Of a DNA stretch of 64,000 nucleotides, positions 28,257-36,866 are shown piece after piece. The position numbers and the translations under genes are program-made. The notes under the pieces are model-generated. The model made no database searches. It saw nothing but the letters and a program-made list of their open reading frames with translations, and was not told where the DNA came from. The number at the start of each line of letters is the position of its first letter. Position 1 is the stretch's first letter. Source of the DNA: Wukongibacter sp050859025 (lineage in GTDB: Bacteria; Bacillota; Clostridia; Peptostreptococcales; Caminicellaceae); NCBI RefSeq assembly GCF_050859025.1, contig NZ_CP138200.1:4402001-4466000 (forward strand). Reading direction: 5' to 3'.

Positions 28257-28997
28257 TTATATGTGAAAAATTTGTCGGATAATGTGAAAATTCATTTCCA
28301 TATTTCTTCTTTTTTCTATTTCCTTTAATTCCTTTTCAAAATTTTTTTTAAGCCTATAATAGTTGTAGTTAAATTCCTTTGTCATTACTTCAATAGCCAA
28401 ATTAGCTAATTTTATTTTCCACTCAGTAAAGGAAGGTCTATAGGTTAATAGATATGCACAAAATTTACCTCCATCTATTTCTTTGTCGCCCCTACAGCTA
28501 CAGTCTTCTAAATCAATTCCATATATTTCATCATTGATAATAAAATTTCTAAAGTTTATATCTCCAAAAATATATCTTTTTCCTAAGATTTTATCAGTTG
28601 CATTGTAAAACATATCTAGCCATTTAAAAAAGTCATATAAAACTCTAGAGTTTTTCCTATAGTCTATATTTATCCCTTGTGCCTCTTCTAAGTCAGTTAT
28701 TTTATCTAATAAAGTTTCACCCTTTATATATTCTAACAGTAAAAAGTCACTGCCCTCAAAATATATTTCAGGCACATTAATCCCCTTCTGTAATAGTGTC
28801 CTTAGTAAAAATGCCTCTTTAAACTTATTATTTTTATCCGAAACATACTTTTTTAATATATAAGAGGGGTTCTTTCCAGTTCCTTTATTTAAATCAACTA
28901 AATATACTACGTTTCTTTTGCTTATAAGTCTCTCTCTAATTATATATGTGTTGCCGTCATTTATATTTATAATTTTTTCTTCAATTGTCATACTCAT
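28257..28997 (-). CDS. APH-like small-molecule kinase of unknown substrate
   Basis: 246-residue protein with the protein-kinase-like fold. An N-lobe Lys is in YILKKY, EYIKGETL looks like the hinge, the catalytic loop is FGDINFRNFIIN (Asp and Asn as in APH kinases), and IDLEDC replaces DFG as the metal-binding Asp. The start overlaps the end of the MobB-like gene by 17 bases, so translation is coupled. It is the last gene of the riboswitch-controlled operon. In that context it may phosphorylate an imported pterin or cofactor piece; this is inference. Confidence 0.7.
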   Translation of the reverse strand: MSMTIEEKIININDGNTYIIRERLISKRNVVYLVDLNKGTGKNPSYILKKYVSDKNNKFKEAFLLRTLLQKGINVPEIYFEGSDFLLLEYIKGETLLDKITDLEEAQGINIDYRKNSRVLYDFFKWLDMFYNATDKILGKRYIFGDINFRNFIINDEIYGIDLEDCSCRGDKEIDGGKFCAYLLTYRPSFTEWKIKLANLAIEVMTKEFNYNYYRLKKNFEKELKEIEKRRNMEMNFHIIRQIFHI

Positions 28998-29739
28998 TAC
29001 CTATCAGAATCTGAATTTTTGCACCTTCTTTATATCCGTCAAGCTCACTTACTACTGCTTCTATAGTATTTCTTAAAATACTTTGAACAAAGGGCACCAT
29101 ATCTATTTCTTTATCATCTATCAGCAGCCTTATTTTATTCTCCGAAAGAATGCAATCTTCTCGCTTTGCTTCTCCCTTTAATATTTTACTCCCCAATGTT
29201 CTACAATCATGACCACACCCAGAACAGCATCTTGAGTCAAAATCAGGAAGCTTTTTAAATACCTTGTCTTCAATCAAGTCAACTAATTCGATTGCCTTAT
29301 CTACGCTACTTATTACGGGAATTCCCCTATAAGAATCTATTTCATTGGCTATTCTTCCTGATATTGCAAAGACACTATTATCTATCCGTTCATCGATTTC
29401 CTTCACATCTTTTGCTGTAAGGATTTTAGGAAGATTATAATCAGTCACACCTTCTAAGACTACATAGTCATGATCGTAGAACTTTAATATCCTTTCTATC
29501 GACAGCTTTTCCTGAAAAAGGATATCAGTCTCATGATACCCCCTTGCAGTTACAAGTTCTGCTCCTGCAAGCCTATGTCTATTTGTATTGCTTCCTATGG
29601 TATCAATAGCAAAATCTTCATAATGAATTTCCTTCACCGATCCAACAGTATATCTTCTTTTCTTAAGCTCCTTTATTATATTCTCAATAGTCGTAGTTTT
29701 GCCTGAACCCGTATACCCATATACGGAAAAAATTTTCAT
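28981..29739 (-). CDS. MobB-like P-loop protein with Cys-rich C-terminal extension
   Basis: 252 residues. The N-terminal 165 resemble MobB, the GTP-binding accessory of molybdopterin guanine dinucleotide synthesis: P-loop GYTGSGKTT (8-16), GSVKEIHYEDFAIDT, HRLAGAELV and DYVVLEGVTD. After it comes an added domain with C171, C172, C175, C179 and C196 (CCSGCGHDC), suitable for an iron-sulfur or zinc site. AAGGAGGAGAAAGG precedes the ATG. It is 115 bases after the T component gene and overlaps the kinase gene. Its presence supports a link to molybdenum cofactor. Confidence 0.8.
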   Translation of the reverse strand: MKIFSVYGYTGSGKTTTIENIIKELKKRRYTVGSVKEIHYEDFAIDTIGSNTNRHRLAGAELVTARGYHETDILFQEKLSIERILKFYDHDYVVLEGVTDYNLPKILTAKDVKEIDERIDNSVFAISGRIANEIDSYRGIPVISSVDKAIELVDLIEDKVFKKLPDFDSRCCSGCGHDCRTLGSKILKGEAKREDCILSENKIRLLIDDKEIDMVPFVQSILRNTIEAVVSELDGYKEGAKIQILIGNEYDN

Positions 29740-29854
29740 CCTTTCTCCTCCTTATGATTATGCTATTTTAACCTAAAGAAAGATATCCCAGCTTCTTTAC
29801 ATTAACTCGCCTAGTTACTAATCATATATTTAGACTTTGTAATAGCTACGCAAA

Positions 29855-30592
29855 TTATATTAGATATATATATAATATAAAGATTGAGATAAGTATGCTA
29901 GTAATAGATATTATATAATCTCTAGTTTTCATCTTTAATCTTAGATAACTGGTTCTCTTAGGAAAAGCCCGAAATCCTCTACATTCCATTGCCATTGCAA
30001 GCCTTTGAGATTTTAGTACTGCTCCCGCAACCACTGGTGTAAAGATATATGAATATATTTCCACCTTTTTCTTAAATGTCAATTTCTCCATATCTATACC
30101 ACGTAGCTGTATAGCTGTAATATTATCTTCAAGCTCTTCCCTCAGCATTGGCAAAAATCGTATACCTACCGATACCATAAAAGCTATTTCATAGGGTATC
30201 TTCCACTCTATTAAACCTTGAAGTATCTCCCTTGAAGTTGAAGTCATTAACAATGTTGCAGATACAAGAATAATTGCCATACGGATAATAAATTCTAAGG
30301 CTCTAATTATTCCAATATCAGTTAGAATCGTAATATTTCCAATAATTACAATAGGATTTCCACCTCTTATGAAAAGACTTTGAATAAGGGCCATAGCAAC
30401 AAATACTTTAAAAAACCTTCTTAACTTATTTAAAACTACAAGAACTTCACTGCCCATGATTTTGCTAATGACTACAGCCCCTAATAAAATGCATATAAGA
30501 TAGCTTATATCTCTAATCAGCACCGACAGAGATGATATTGACATGACAATAATTAATTTCGTTCTTGGATCTAGGAATCTATCTCGTATCAT
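29855..30592 (-). CDS. ECF transporter T component (EcfT)
   Basis: Membrane coupling protein of 245 residues. It has about five to six TM helices and the two cytoplasmic Ala-Arg-Gly-type coupling motifs, here QLRGID and ECRGFRAF, which touch the ATPases. The start overlaps the upstream ATPase gene by 14 bases. With the two ATPases and the S component it forms a dedicated (group I) ECF importer. Confidence 0.9.
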   Translation of the reverse strand: MIRDRFLDPRTKLIIVMSISSLSVLIRDISYLICILLGAVVISKIMGSEVLVVLNKLRRFFKVFVAMALIQSLFIRGGNPIVIIGNITILTDIGIIRALEFIIRMAIILVSATLLMTSTSREILQGLIEWKIPYEIAFMVSVGIRFLPMLREELEDNITAIQLRGIDMEKLTFKKKVEIYSYIFTPVVAGAVLKSQRLAMAMECRGFRAFPKRTSYLRLKMKTRDYIISITSILISIFILYIYLI

Positions 30593-31241
30593 TAATTATT
30601 TCACCTCGTGCTATTTCAATTTTCCTTGAAGCATGTAGCCTAATAAACTCCATATCATGGCTAATGATTATAATCCCAACCTTATCCTTTTTGAGTTCAT
30701 ATAAGTATTCTGAAAGCTTGTCCTTTCTTAGTTCATCAAGTCCAGTTGTAGGCTCATCCAATATAAGAAATTCCGGTTCATTCATCAATACAGCTGACAA
30801 TGCTAGTCTCTGTTTTTCACCATAGCTAAGATTATAGGTGAGTTCATCCTTTTTAGTCTCAAGATCAAAAAAATCCAAAATTCTATTCATTTTTTTATAC
30901 GCCTCTGTTAATGATCCACCCATAAATTTGCTCACAAACAAAAGTTCATCCTCGACCTTTGATGTAAAAATTTGACGGTTTGGATTTTGAAATAGGTATC
31001 CAATTTTTTTCCCAATCTGTCCTAGACTCAATTCCCTTGTATCTTCACCACAAATATATATATCACCTTTTACAGGCTTTAGGATACCTGACAAGAGCTT
31101 TCCTAGAGTAGTTTTTCCTCCACCATTATGTCCTATTATGGCCGTAACATCTTCTTTAAATATATCTAAGGATATTCCTCTAATGGCATCTTCTTTTTTA
31201 GGATATCTATAGGTTACGTTTCTTGCTTCAACATATAGCAT
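30579..31241 (-). CDS. ECF transporter ATP-binding protein (second)
   Basis: 220-residue ABC ATPase. Walker A GHNGGGKTT, Q-loop LFQNPNRQIF (the ECF-type PNRQ), signature LSYGEKQRLALSAVL and Walker B FLILDEPTTGLD. It begins 3 bases after the upstream ATPase gene and overlaps the T component gene. It pairs with the other ATPase as an EcfA-EcfA' heterodimer. Confidence 0.92.
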   Translation of the reverse strand: MLYVEARNVTYRYPKKEDAIRGISLDIFKEDVTAIIGHNGGGKTTLGKLLSGILKPVKGDIYICGEDTRELSLGQIGKKIGYLFQNPNRQIFTSKVEDELLFVSKFMGGSLTEAYKKMNRILDFFDLETKKDELTYNLSYGEKQRLALSAVLMNEPEFLILDEPTTGLDELRKDKLSEYLYELKKDKVGIIIISHDMEFIRLHASRKIEIARGEIINDTR

Positions 31242-31244
31242 TTA

Positions 31245-31931
31245 CTACAATTCCCCTTTAAAATCATATATTCTTCCATCCTTCAATAAAACTACTCTAT
31301 CAGCTATATCTAAATTATTAAAATCATGATCTATCATAATAATTGTTTTTCCATTTTCCTTTAATCTTTTAATAACACTTTTTATTCTCTTTTTTCCTTT
31401 GTCGTCAATTTGAGCCATTGCTTCATCAAAAACTAATATCTCTGGTTCCAAACTCAATACAGCTCCAAGGGCAATTAATTGTTTTTCTCCACCTGAAAGG
31501 TTATTAGGATTTTCATACCTATAAGCTTCCATTCCAGTAAGCTTTAATACTTTCTCAACTCTCTTTTCCATCTCTTCCCTTATAAGGCAGAGGTTCTCTG
31601 GACCAAAGGCTATCTCGTCCTCAACTGTAGGCGAAAATAGTTGGGTATCGGGATCTTGAAAGACAACACCTATTATCGTCGCCAGCTCCGATATATTCAT
31701 ATCCCTTACTTGATTTCCAAGTATCTTTACACTTCCCTTCATGTCTCCCTTTAAGGTATTTGGTACTATTCCGTTTAAGGTATAGCATATTGTGCTTTTT
31801 CCATTTCCACTAAGTCCTACTATGGCTAATACCTCTCCCTTATTGGCCCTTAAATTTACTCCCCTCAAAATATAATCATTTTGACCCTTATACTTAAAAA
31901 ACAGATTTTCAATTTCTACAGTAACTATCAT
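31245..31931 (-). CDS. ECF transporter ATP-binding protein (first)
   Basis: 228-residue ABC ATPase. Walker A GLSGNGKST, Q-loop VFQDPDTQLFSPTVEDEIAFGPENL as in ECF ATPases, signature LSGGEKQLIALGAVL, and Walker B ILVFDEAMAQID (Glu kept, less usual Ala-Met in place of Pro-Thr). The start overlaps the preceding gene by 4 bases (ATGA). Confidence 0.92.
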   Translation of the reverse strand: MIVTVEIENLFFKYKGQNDYILRGVNLRANKGEVLAIVGLSGNGKSTICYTLNGIVPNTLKGDMKGSVKILGNQVRDMNISELATIIGVVFQDPDTQLFSPTVEDEIAFGPENLCLIREEMEKRVEKVLKLTGMEAYRYENPNNLSGGEKQLIALGAVLSLEPEILVFDEAMAQIDDKGKKRIKSVIKRLKENGKTIIMIDHDFNNLDIADRVVLLKDGRIYDFKGEL

Positions 31932-32440
31932 TGAACATCAGCCTCTATTGCAAACTTGCACCAATATTGGCTAAAGGGGTCCTTGCTTATTATCATCTGA
32001 TATGGTCCACTTCCCCCATTTTCTTTATTCCCTAATAGCTCCCCTTCCTTCATATATGTCAAATAAACATTATTATCCTCAAGTATTTTTTCAATTTCTA
32101 CAGCTACTGTATATCCATCGATAGCAGTAAAAATAATAGCTGATTTATCATCTAAGCTAATATTATATTTGTTTAATATGTTCTTAAATGGAACTCCTGT
32201 ATAATTAAAGGATACAGCTTCCTTCCCATTTTTTTTAAAATTTGCTTTAAAGTCCTTCTCCCCTAATGAAGAAATCTCTTTCATATTTAGTACAACAACT
32301 TCTTCTCCATTTTCTTTAATAACAAACTTTGAATTTTCTTCTAAATCCTTTTTAACTTCAACTGACTTTAAATTTATAAAAGCGGTAACTCCCACTATTA
32401 AGGTAAGCACTATAATAACTAATGCTATTTTAGATTTCAT
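31928..32440 (-). CDS. membrane-anchored protein with sulfite-oxidase-fold-like (Oxidored_molyb) domain
   Basis: 170 residues: one N-terminal membrane anchor (about 5-22) and then an extracellular domain. The pattern NYTGVPFKNILNKY, FTAIDGYTVAVEIEKIL, NVYLTYMKEGELL, SGPYQMIISK and WCKFAIEADV follows the molybdopterin-binding sulfite-oxidase fold. The Cys that ligates molybdenum in true sulfite oxidases is not at its usual place. It sits between the phosphatase gene (1-base overlap) and the ATPase gene (4-base overlap). It could be a ligand-binding accessory of the transporter; this is inference. Confidence 0.7.
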   Translation of the reverse strand: MKSKIALVIIVLTLIVGVTAFINLKSVEVKKDLEENSKFVIKENGEEVVVLNMKEISSLGEKDFKANFKKNGKEAVSFNYTGVPFKNILNKYNISLDDKSAIIFTAIDGYTVAVEIEKILEDNNVYLTYMKEGELLGNKENGGSGPYQMIISKDPFSQYWCKFAIEADVQ

Positions 32441-33927
32441 TATTTCTCCTCTCCCTCAAATAGAAAATACGGTACAACTAAATCCTCATACCTAAATACA
32501 CCATGAGTCCCACCCTCACGTGTTTTATGCATTCCGTGGTCTGAAGTTACTATTATTCTCCCCCTCCAGTTAGCTGCTAGCTCTTTCACGTATTCATCTA
32601 TTATTTCTATTGTTTCCATTGTTTTTTTTGAAACATCTCCATATTTATGACCCATATCATCAATGCTATGGAAGTGTACCATTGCTAAATTCGGTCTATT
32701 CTTTATTTGTGCTAGGGCAGTTTTGAATATTTCATCATCCCTTGTCCCATTCTTGTTTCTATCAATATTTAGAATCGGTTCGATTTCCGTATTTAAAATC
32801 TTAATATCACCTTCAATAAGTACTGAGCTTTTCCCAAGCACCTGTGACATTCCGAATATAGATTGGGTTTTTAGATCCTTATCCGCTCTATCATCTACAC
32901 CATTAACGTATGGAGGCTGTCCCGTAATCATTGCAGCAAAGCCTGAATTTGTCACAGGCTTATATACACTAGTTGCGGGCTTTGGAGTATCTAGCTTTCC
33001 TAAAAATGATATATATCCATTTGACAATCCATATTTATATTGATGATAGGCGAATCCATCAAGAAATACAATCAGAACATCTTCATCGTTTTCAAGGTAA
33101 TGTATGGTATCATGATAAAGATTCATTATGCTGTCTACAGGAAAATCAACCATAATCCCCTTTATTCCACGAACTTGCTTTCTATCCTCGGGATTAAGAT
33201 AATTGATTTCATTTCCATTAAGCTCAAGGTATCCATACCCATTGATTACTTCGTATACCCCTTCCTTCCCCATCATTAGGAAATATTGAGATTCAGTATT
33301 TACAATCTTTTCTATAGGCAATACTCTTTTATGTTTATATAGCTTTACACTATAATCTTGCCCATCGATATTCTTAATAGATTCCCCATCAAAATAAGGA
33401 TAAAGATTTAGTTCCTTGAGATATAATTGACCGGGAGTTATATTCATAATGTTTTCCTTAGAGCTAATAAGATTAAAGCCATAATCCCAATTCTTGTCCT
33501 TTGAGACAACAACTATTTCCCTTACGTTCTTTATTCTACTATTAATAGGATGCTTTGAGGTTATCGACTCCCATCCCTTCGTGCCAGAGAATTTGATACC
33601 ACAATCATCAATATTTTCTCCTCCAAGCTGTGCAAATAAGCCATCTTCTCCGACTAAAAGAACATCGTAGTTGCTAGTGACCGGCTTTGCTAAATCCACA
33701 AGGACTTTTAGCTCTATAAAATCTATATTATTGCCAAATTCTATATCTATAGCTTTTGAACTTTTTATATTACTAATTTCCACTACTTCCTTTACATCAC
33801 CTATAACCGTTAGTCTTGGCACATAGATATTTTCTACTTGTGATACAGGTACTATTGATCTTACAATGAAAGCTCCTATAATCAACAAGGTAATACCTAA
33901 TATTAATATAATTGCCTTTCTTTGCAT
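32440..33927 (-). CDS. membrane-anchored alkaline phosphatase superfamily hydrolase
   Basis: 495 residues: N-terminal membrane anchor (about 5-25), a beta-rich domain of about 200 residues, then a type I phosphodiesterase/AP-superfamily domain. The metal-site residues are visible: VFLDGF, nucleophile Thr in VTNSGFAAMITG, HSIDDMGHKYG, TSDHGMH and GGTHG. The active site should face outside. It lies inside the riboswitch-controlled ECF operon, between the S component and the small anchored domain protein. It may remove phosphate from a compound before uptake, since ECF transporters usually import dephosphorylated vitamins; this is inference. Confidence 0.82.
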   Translation of the reverse strand: MQRKAIILILGITLLIIGAFIVRSIVPVSQVENIYVPRLTVIGDVKEVVEISNIKSSKAIDIEFGNNIDFIELKVLVDLAKPVTSNYDVLLVGEDGLFAQLGGENIDDCGIKFSGTKGWESITSKHPINSRIKNVREIVVVSKDKNWDYGFNLISSKENIMNITPGQLYLKELNLYPYFDGESIKNIDGQDYSVKLYKHKRVLPIEKIVNTESQYFLMMGKEGVYEVINGYGYLELNGNEINYLNPEDRKQVRGIKGIMVDFPVDSIMNLYHDTIHYLENDEDVLIVFLDGFAYHQYKYGLSNGYISFLGKLDTPKPATSVYKPVTNSGFAAMITGQPPYVNGVDDRADKDLKTQSIFGMSQVLGKSSVLIEGDIKILNTEIEPILNIDRNKNGTRDDEIFKTALAQIKNRPNLAMVHFHSIDDMGHKYGDVSKKTMETIEIIDEYVKELAANWRGRIIVTSDHGMHKTREGGTHGVFRYEDLVVPYFLFEGEEK

Positions 33928-33939
33928 TGGATCACCACC

Positions 33940-34494
33940 TTATTTATTAACATTTAAGATGCTGAGTTTTTCAAACTTACTTATGATATTATATGCAATT
34001 ATTCCACCCAACCCTCCAGATAGAGCCGCACTGCTCAAGGATAGTATTAAAGGTATTATGGGTAGTTTAAAAAAGACTATATTGGATAAAAATGTCCCGC
34101 TTAAGTTAGCTACGATTCCACCTAAAAAACAATCAAGCAATCCGCTTCCTTTTTTTCTAATAATAAATAGTAGGATATCAACCATAAATCCTGGCAAAGT
34201 ATAGGTTACTATACTTACTATTCCGTGAGTACCATAGGCTCCAGTAACGATTATCATTATTGCTTGAACTAGTGCTACCAAGGTTGCTGCTCCCTTTTTT
34301 TCAACAAATCCCGCGCCAAGAACTATCCACATCATATAAAATCCACCGGCAATGGCTCCACCAGGTATATATAAAGGCCCTGTTATTATATGAGCCAGCG
34401 GTACAACCACTGGCTTTGTCGCAATTCCTAACGCTGACATCATAGCAATTATGATAAGGTCAAACATGGAGAATCTACTTAGAAATCCCTTCAT
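33940..34494 (-). CDS. ECF transporter S component (substrate-binding membrane protein)
   Basis: 184 residues with about five to six TM helices and a short N-terminal amphipathic start (SRFSMFDLIIIAMMSALGIAT) that resembles S components. The YIPGGAIAGGFYMMW, GAATLVALVQAIM and YGTHGIVSIVTYTLPGFMVDIL stretches resemble the YkoE-type (thiamine or hydroxymethylpyrimidine) group. The location under a molybdenum-cofactor riboswitch argues for a different, pterin-like ligand. The substrate is not established by sequence. Confidence 0.8.
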   Translation of the reverse strand: MKGFLSRFSMFDLIIIAMMSALGIATKPVVVPLAHIITGPLYIPGGAIAGGFYMMWIVLGAGFVEKKGAATLVALVQAIMIIVTGAYGTHGIVSIVTYTLPGFMVDILLFIIRKKGSGLLDCFLGGIVANLSGTFLSNIVFFKLPIIPLILSLSSAALSGGLGGIIAYNIISKFEKLSILNVNK

Positions 34495-34513
34495 AGCATT
34501 ATTCTCCCTTCAT

Positions 34514-35005
34514 TTATTTATTAACTATTATTTTAGCCACATCCTTTATCCACAAGTTTCCAGGTTCTCCCTGAACAACTAACTGAACTCTATTATTATC
34601 CTCTTCTAAAGCTTTTCCGTCCAATATTACACCTAAGATTGTACCTTCCCTTTCTATTAGGTCCTTAGTATATTCCTTAGAATAACCGTCCCCAGCCTCT
34701 ACAACAATACTGCTGTATTCCCCAGCCTTTACATAGTCAAGAACTTCTTTTATACCATAGCCCTTCCAAGCTTGTTCCGTCTCACTACCATCCTTTTTCT
34801 TTAATATGGCTGTAATTTCTCTAATTTCTATCTTTTCTGCATCGATATTTGTAAGTCTAATAGACTCATCCTTAACTCCTTCAATGCCTATAGTCCATAA
34901 TACTTCCTTTGCGGCAGTGTTTTGCTCTCCACCGCATCCAACAAGACAAGTAAAAGCAAAAGTTATAATCAAAAAAATTCCAATTAGTCTTTTAATATTC
35001 ATCAT
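34514..35005 (-). CDS. lipoprotein with sulfite-oxidase-fold-like domain
   Basis: 163-residue lipoprotein with lipobox LVGC (Cys at about residue 24) after a hydrophobic signal. The body (about 35-160) again has the fold pattern WKGYGIKEVLDYV, IVVEAGDGYSKEYTKDLI, GVILDGKAL, VQLVVQGEPG and WIKDVAKIIV. There is no catalytic Cys. Two adjacent ATGs (35005 and 35002) are possible, with GGGGGAT upstream. It stands between the two-domain lipoprotein and the S component. Confidence 0.72.
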   Translation of the reverse strand: MMNIKRLIGIFLIITFAFTCLVGCGGEQNTAAKEVLWTIGIEGVKDESIRLTNIDAEKIEIREITAILKKKDGSETEQAWKGYGIKEVLDYVKAGEYSSIVVEAGDGYSKEYTKDLIEREGTILGVILDGKALEEDNNRVQLVVQGEPGNLWIKDVAKIIVNK

Positions 35006-35027
35006 ATATCCCCCTTATTTATCTCAT

Positions 35028-36131
35028 CTATTTTACTGCTTCTATGCTAAAAATACCTTTAACCTTAGTGTTCTTAGGCATTCCTTCAAACATTAGAGTA
35101 AAACCACCCTCATTTTGTGGATAGATTAGCCCCTTGTTTACATCATCCGCAGATATTTCTATCTCATACCCATCCTCAGCTGTACAAAGATATTTGTCAA
35201 CTTTAGCAAGTCCTACTTCCTTTAGGATACTCTTTAATGTGATACCTTCATTATCTTCTATAGTTTTCTTTTCAAAGGACTCTAAGCCTTGGGTGAGGGA
35301 AAAATAGGTCGTACCGTCATAAGAAAATAGAAGAATATTTTTTACATGCATTCCCTTGGGAAGTTCAGGAGATAAAAATAAAGGAATATCCTTACCTGTG
35401 GTTTTTATGTACCCTGTTTTAAACACCTCTATATCTTCATTCTTTTCAAGTCCATCTACTGCCTTTAAGTGTACACCCTTTTTATCAATTTCCTCACTCT
35501 TTGTTCCAATCAAATCAGTAACCTGTACTGCCTTATCAACACTTTCATAATATGTATAATCTTCTTGATTAAGCTTTAAAGCCGCAGTTTCTAAGAAAAC
35601 CACCCTATTGCTTACGCTCACTTCTTCCTCTAGAAGCTCTATTTCAACTAAATTTTTTACCCAATACATTGATCTTTCATCGGGTATAGCTGACATTAAA
35701 GGCAGTGATTTTTCATCTAACGCCTTGTTGTCAACTTCATAGGCCAAAAGAATTTCTCTTTTTCCCAGTATCTCCTTTGGAACTACTATGGAATAACTAT
35801 CTCCAGCAACAAAACGAATTCCGCTATAATCTTTCTGAGATGTTTCATATAACTTTAATAGTTCTTCAAGTGATGCTCCCTTTACCTTCTTCTTATTTAT
35901 TTCGCCGCTTGATGTTATAGATTCCATTTCCTTTGTTACTGGATCAAGCTCCAGGATTTTAGATACACTTACCGTTTTATCTTCATCTTCCAATCCCTTG
36001 ATAGTTATTTCTGTAATCTTATTTGTGCTATTTTCCTCAGATGCTTTCATCGCCTTATTAGAACATGCCGTAGTGAAAATCAATAGTACAGCAAGTCCTA
36101 AAACAGCTATACTTCTCATAGCTTTATTCAT
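35028..36131 (-). CDS. lipoprotein with two sulfite-oxidase-fold-like domains
   Basis: 367 residues. The signal ends at FTTAC, so Cys is about residue 23. Domain 1 (about 40-175) shows KGASLEELLKLY, FVAGDSYSIVVPKEIL, LLAYEVDNKAL and YWVKNLVEIELL. Domain 2 (about 190-365) shows ITLKSILKEVGL, CTAEDGYEIEISADDV and GFTLMFEGMPKN. These match the same fold as the two smaller proteins downstream. It follows the FMN-binding gene by 3 bases. A surface ligand-binding role for a pterin or flavin is an inference. Confidence 0.72.
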   Translation of the reverse strand: MNKAMRSIAVLGLAVLLIFTTACSNKAMKASEENSTNKITEITIKGLEDEDKTVSVSKILELDPVTKEMESITSSGEINKKKVKGASLEELLKLYETSQKDYSGIRFVAGDSYSIVVPKEILGKREILLAYEVDNKALDEKSLPLMSAIPDERSMYWVKNLVEIELLEEEVSVSNRVVFLETAALKLNQEDYTYYESVDKAVQVTDLIGTKSEEIDKKGVHLKAVDGLEKNEDIEVFKTGYIKTTGKDIPLFLSPELPKGMHVKNILLFSYDGTTYFSLTQGLESFEKKTIEDNEGITLKSILKEVGLAKVDKYLCTAEDGYEIEISADDVNKGLIYPQNEGGFTLMFEGMPKNTKVKGIFSIEAVK

Positions 36132-36134
36132 AGA

Positions 36135-36638
36135 CTACTCCCCCTTGATCCTATGATAGTTGTTCATACAAAGATTTACTCCATCGACAACTGCCTTACT
36201 GGTAATAGTGGCTCCTGTTATAGCCACAACTTGGTTCTCATCCTTTGCAGACATCTTGACAAGCTTTAGTGGCACTGCTGCTGATTTACTTTTAAACCTT
36301 TCTAAAAACCATTCCTCAGTTAAGAGGCTTCCATAATCCTCTGATTCTTTATGATTCAATATTTTTATTTCAATTACCTTATCTTCCTTACAGTCAATTA
36401 TGACCATCATATCTATTTTATCCACAAACCCCTTTTGTTTCACCAGCTGTACTATTTCTTCATTATTACTTCCCATCAGATGATACACACCATAAATAGC
36501 TTCATTTTCATATTTACTGATTCTCTTTACCTTATCACTATCTTTTCTAACTGCACTGACTGATTCGTGAACGTCTTTTCCACAAGCTGATAATAAACAT
36601 ATAATCATTATTAAAACTACTAATTGTATTTTTCTAAT
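36135..36638 (-). CDS. FMN-binding domain lipoprotein, probable ATT start
   Basis: FMN-binding domain protein (NqrC/RnfG type) that should carry covalent FMN through the Thr/Ser of TGATITSKAV, the ApbE flavinylation motif. From the first ATG (36608) the signal peptide would be only eight residues (MIICLLSAC). Reading back to an ATT at 36638 gives MRKIQLVVLIMIICLLSAC, a perfect lipoprotein signal with lipobox LSAC. GGGGGG lies 9 bases before it, a stop codon lies two codons upstream, and no ATG, GTG or TTG is available between. First gene after the riboswitch. It may move electrons to or from the extracellular cofactor or substrate. Confidence 0.75.
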   Translation of the reverse strand: MRKIQLVVLIMIICLLSACGKDVHESVSAVRKDSDKVKRISKYENEAIYGVYHLMGSNNEEIVQLVKQKGFVDKIDMMVIIDCKEDKVIEIKILNHKESEDYGSLLTEEWFLERFKSKSAAVPLKLVKMSAKDENQVVAITGATITSKAVVDGVNLCMNNYHRIKGE

Positions 36639-36665
36639 AACCTAATACCCCCCTTTTCTATTTAT

Positions 36666-36706
36666 AAAAAAATACAACCCCTATCCCTACAGGAAAGAAG
36701 TTGTAT
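36666..36706 (-). terminator. intrinsic terminator of the Moco riboswitch expression platform
   Basis: Stem ATACAAC...GTTGTAT (36672-36706), with further wobble pairs inside, is followed on the minus strand by a run of seven T. It lies between the aptamer and the first gene, so it can gate the whole operon. Confidence 0.8.
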
Positions 36707-36750
36707 ATATTTTTTTCAACTTTAAGTGCTTTTTAAAGTCAAATTTATAT

Positions 36751-36850
36751 GTTCTCCTTTCCACAACGGGAGGCATAGCCGTTTCCAGTTATACCCTAAC
36801 GGTTCACTAGCCATAGAGTAAACTCTTTAGGTTAATAAACTCGGAGAAAT
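36751..36850 (-). promoter_or_regulatory. molybdenum cofactor (Moco) riboswitch aptamer
   Basis: On the minus strand a closing helix TTCTCC (36843-36848) pairs with GGAGAA (36752-36757). The 3' half carries the GCCTCCCGTTG and GAAAGGAG signature of the Moco RNA motif, with ACCTAA/TTAGGGT and CCGTT/AACGG helices in between. A promoter lies just upstream, and a terminator plus an operon with a MobB-like gene downstream. Identified by eye from the motif, so it should be tested with the Rfam covariance model. It could be the tungsten-cofactor variant. Confidence 0.8.
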
Positions 36851-36866
36851 ATTCCATTTGAGTATA

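Noticed and set aside
29800..29825. Shared 13-mer TTAACTCGCCTAG at about 12490 and 29803 as a repeated element
   Set aside because: Match is short, flanks differ, and a shared 13-mer is expected by chance in a 64-kb AT-rich window.
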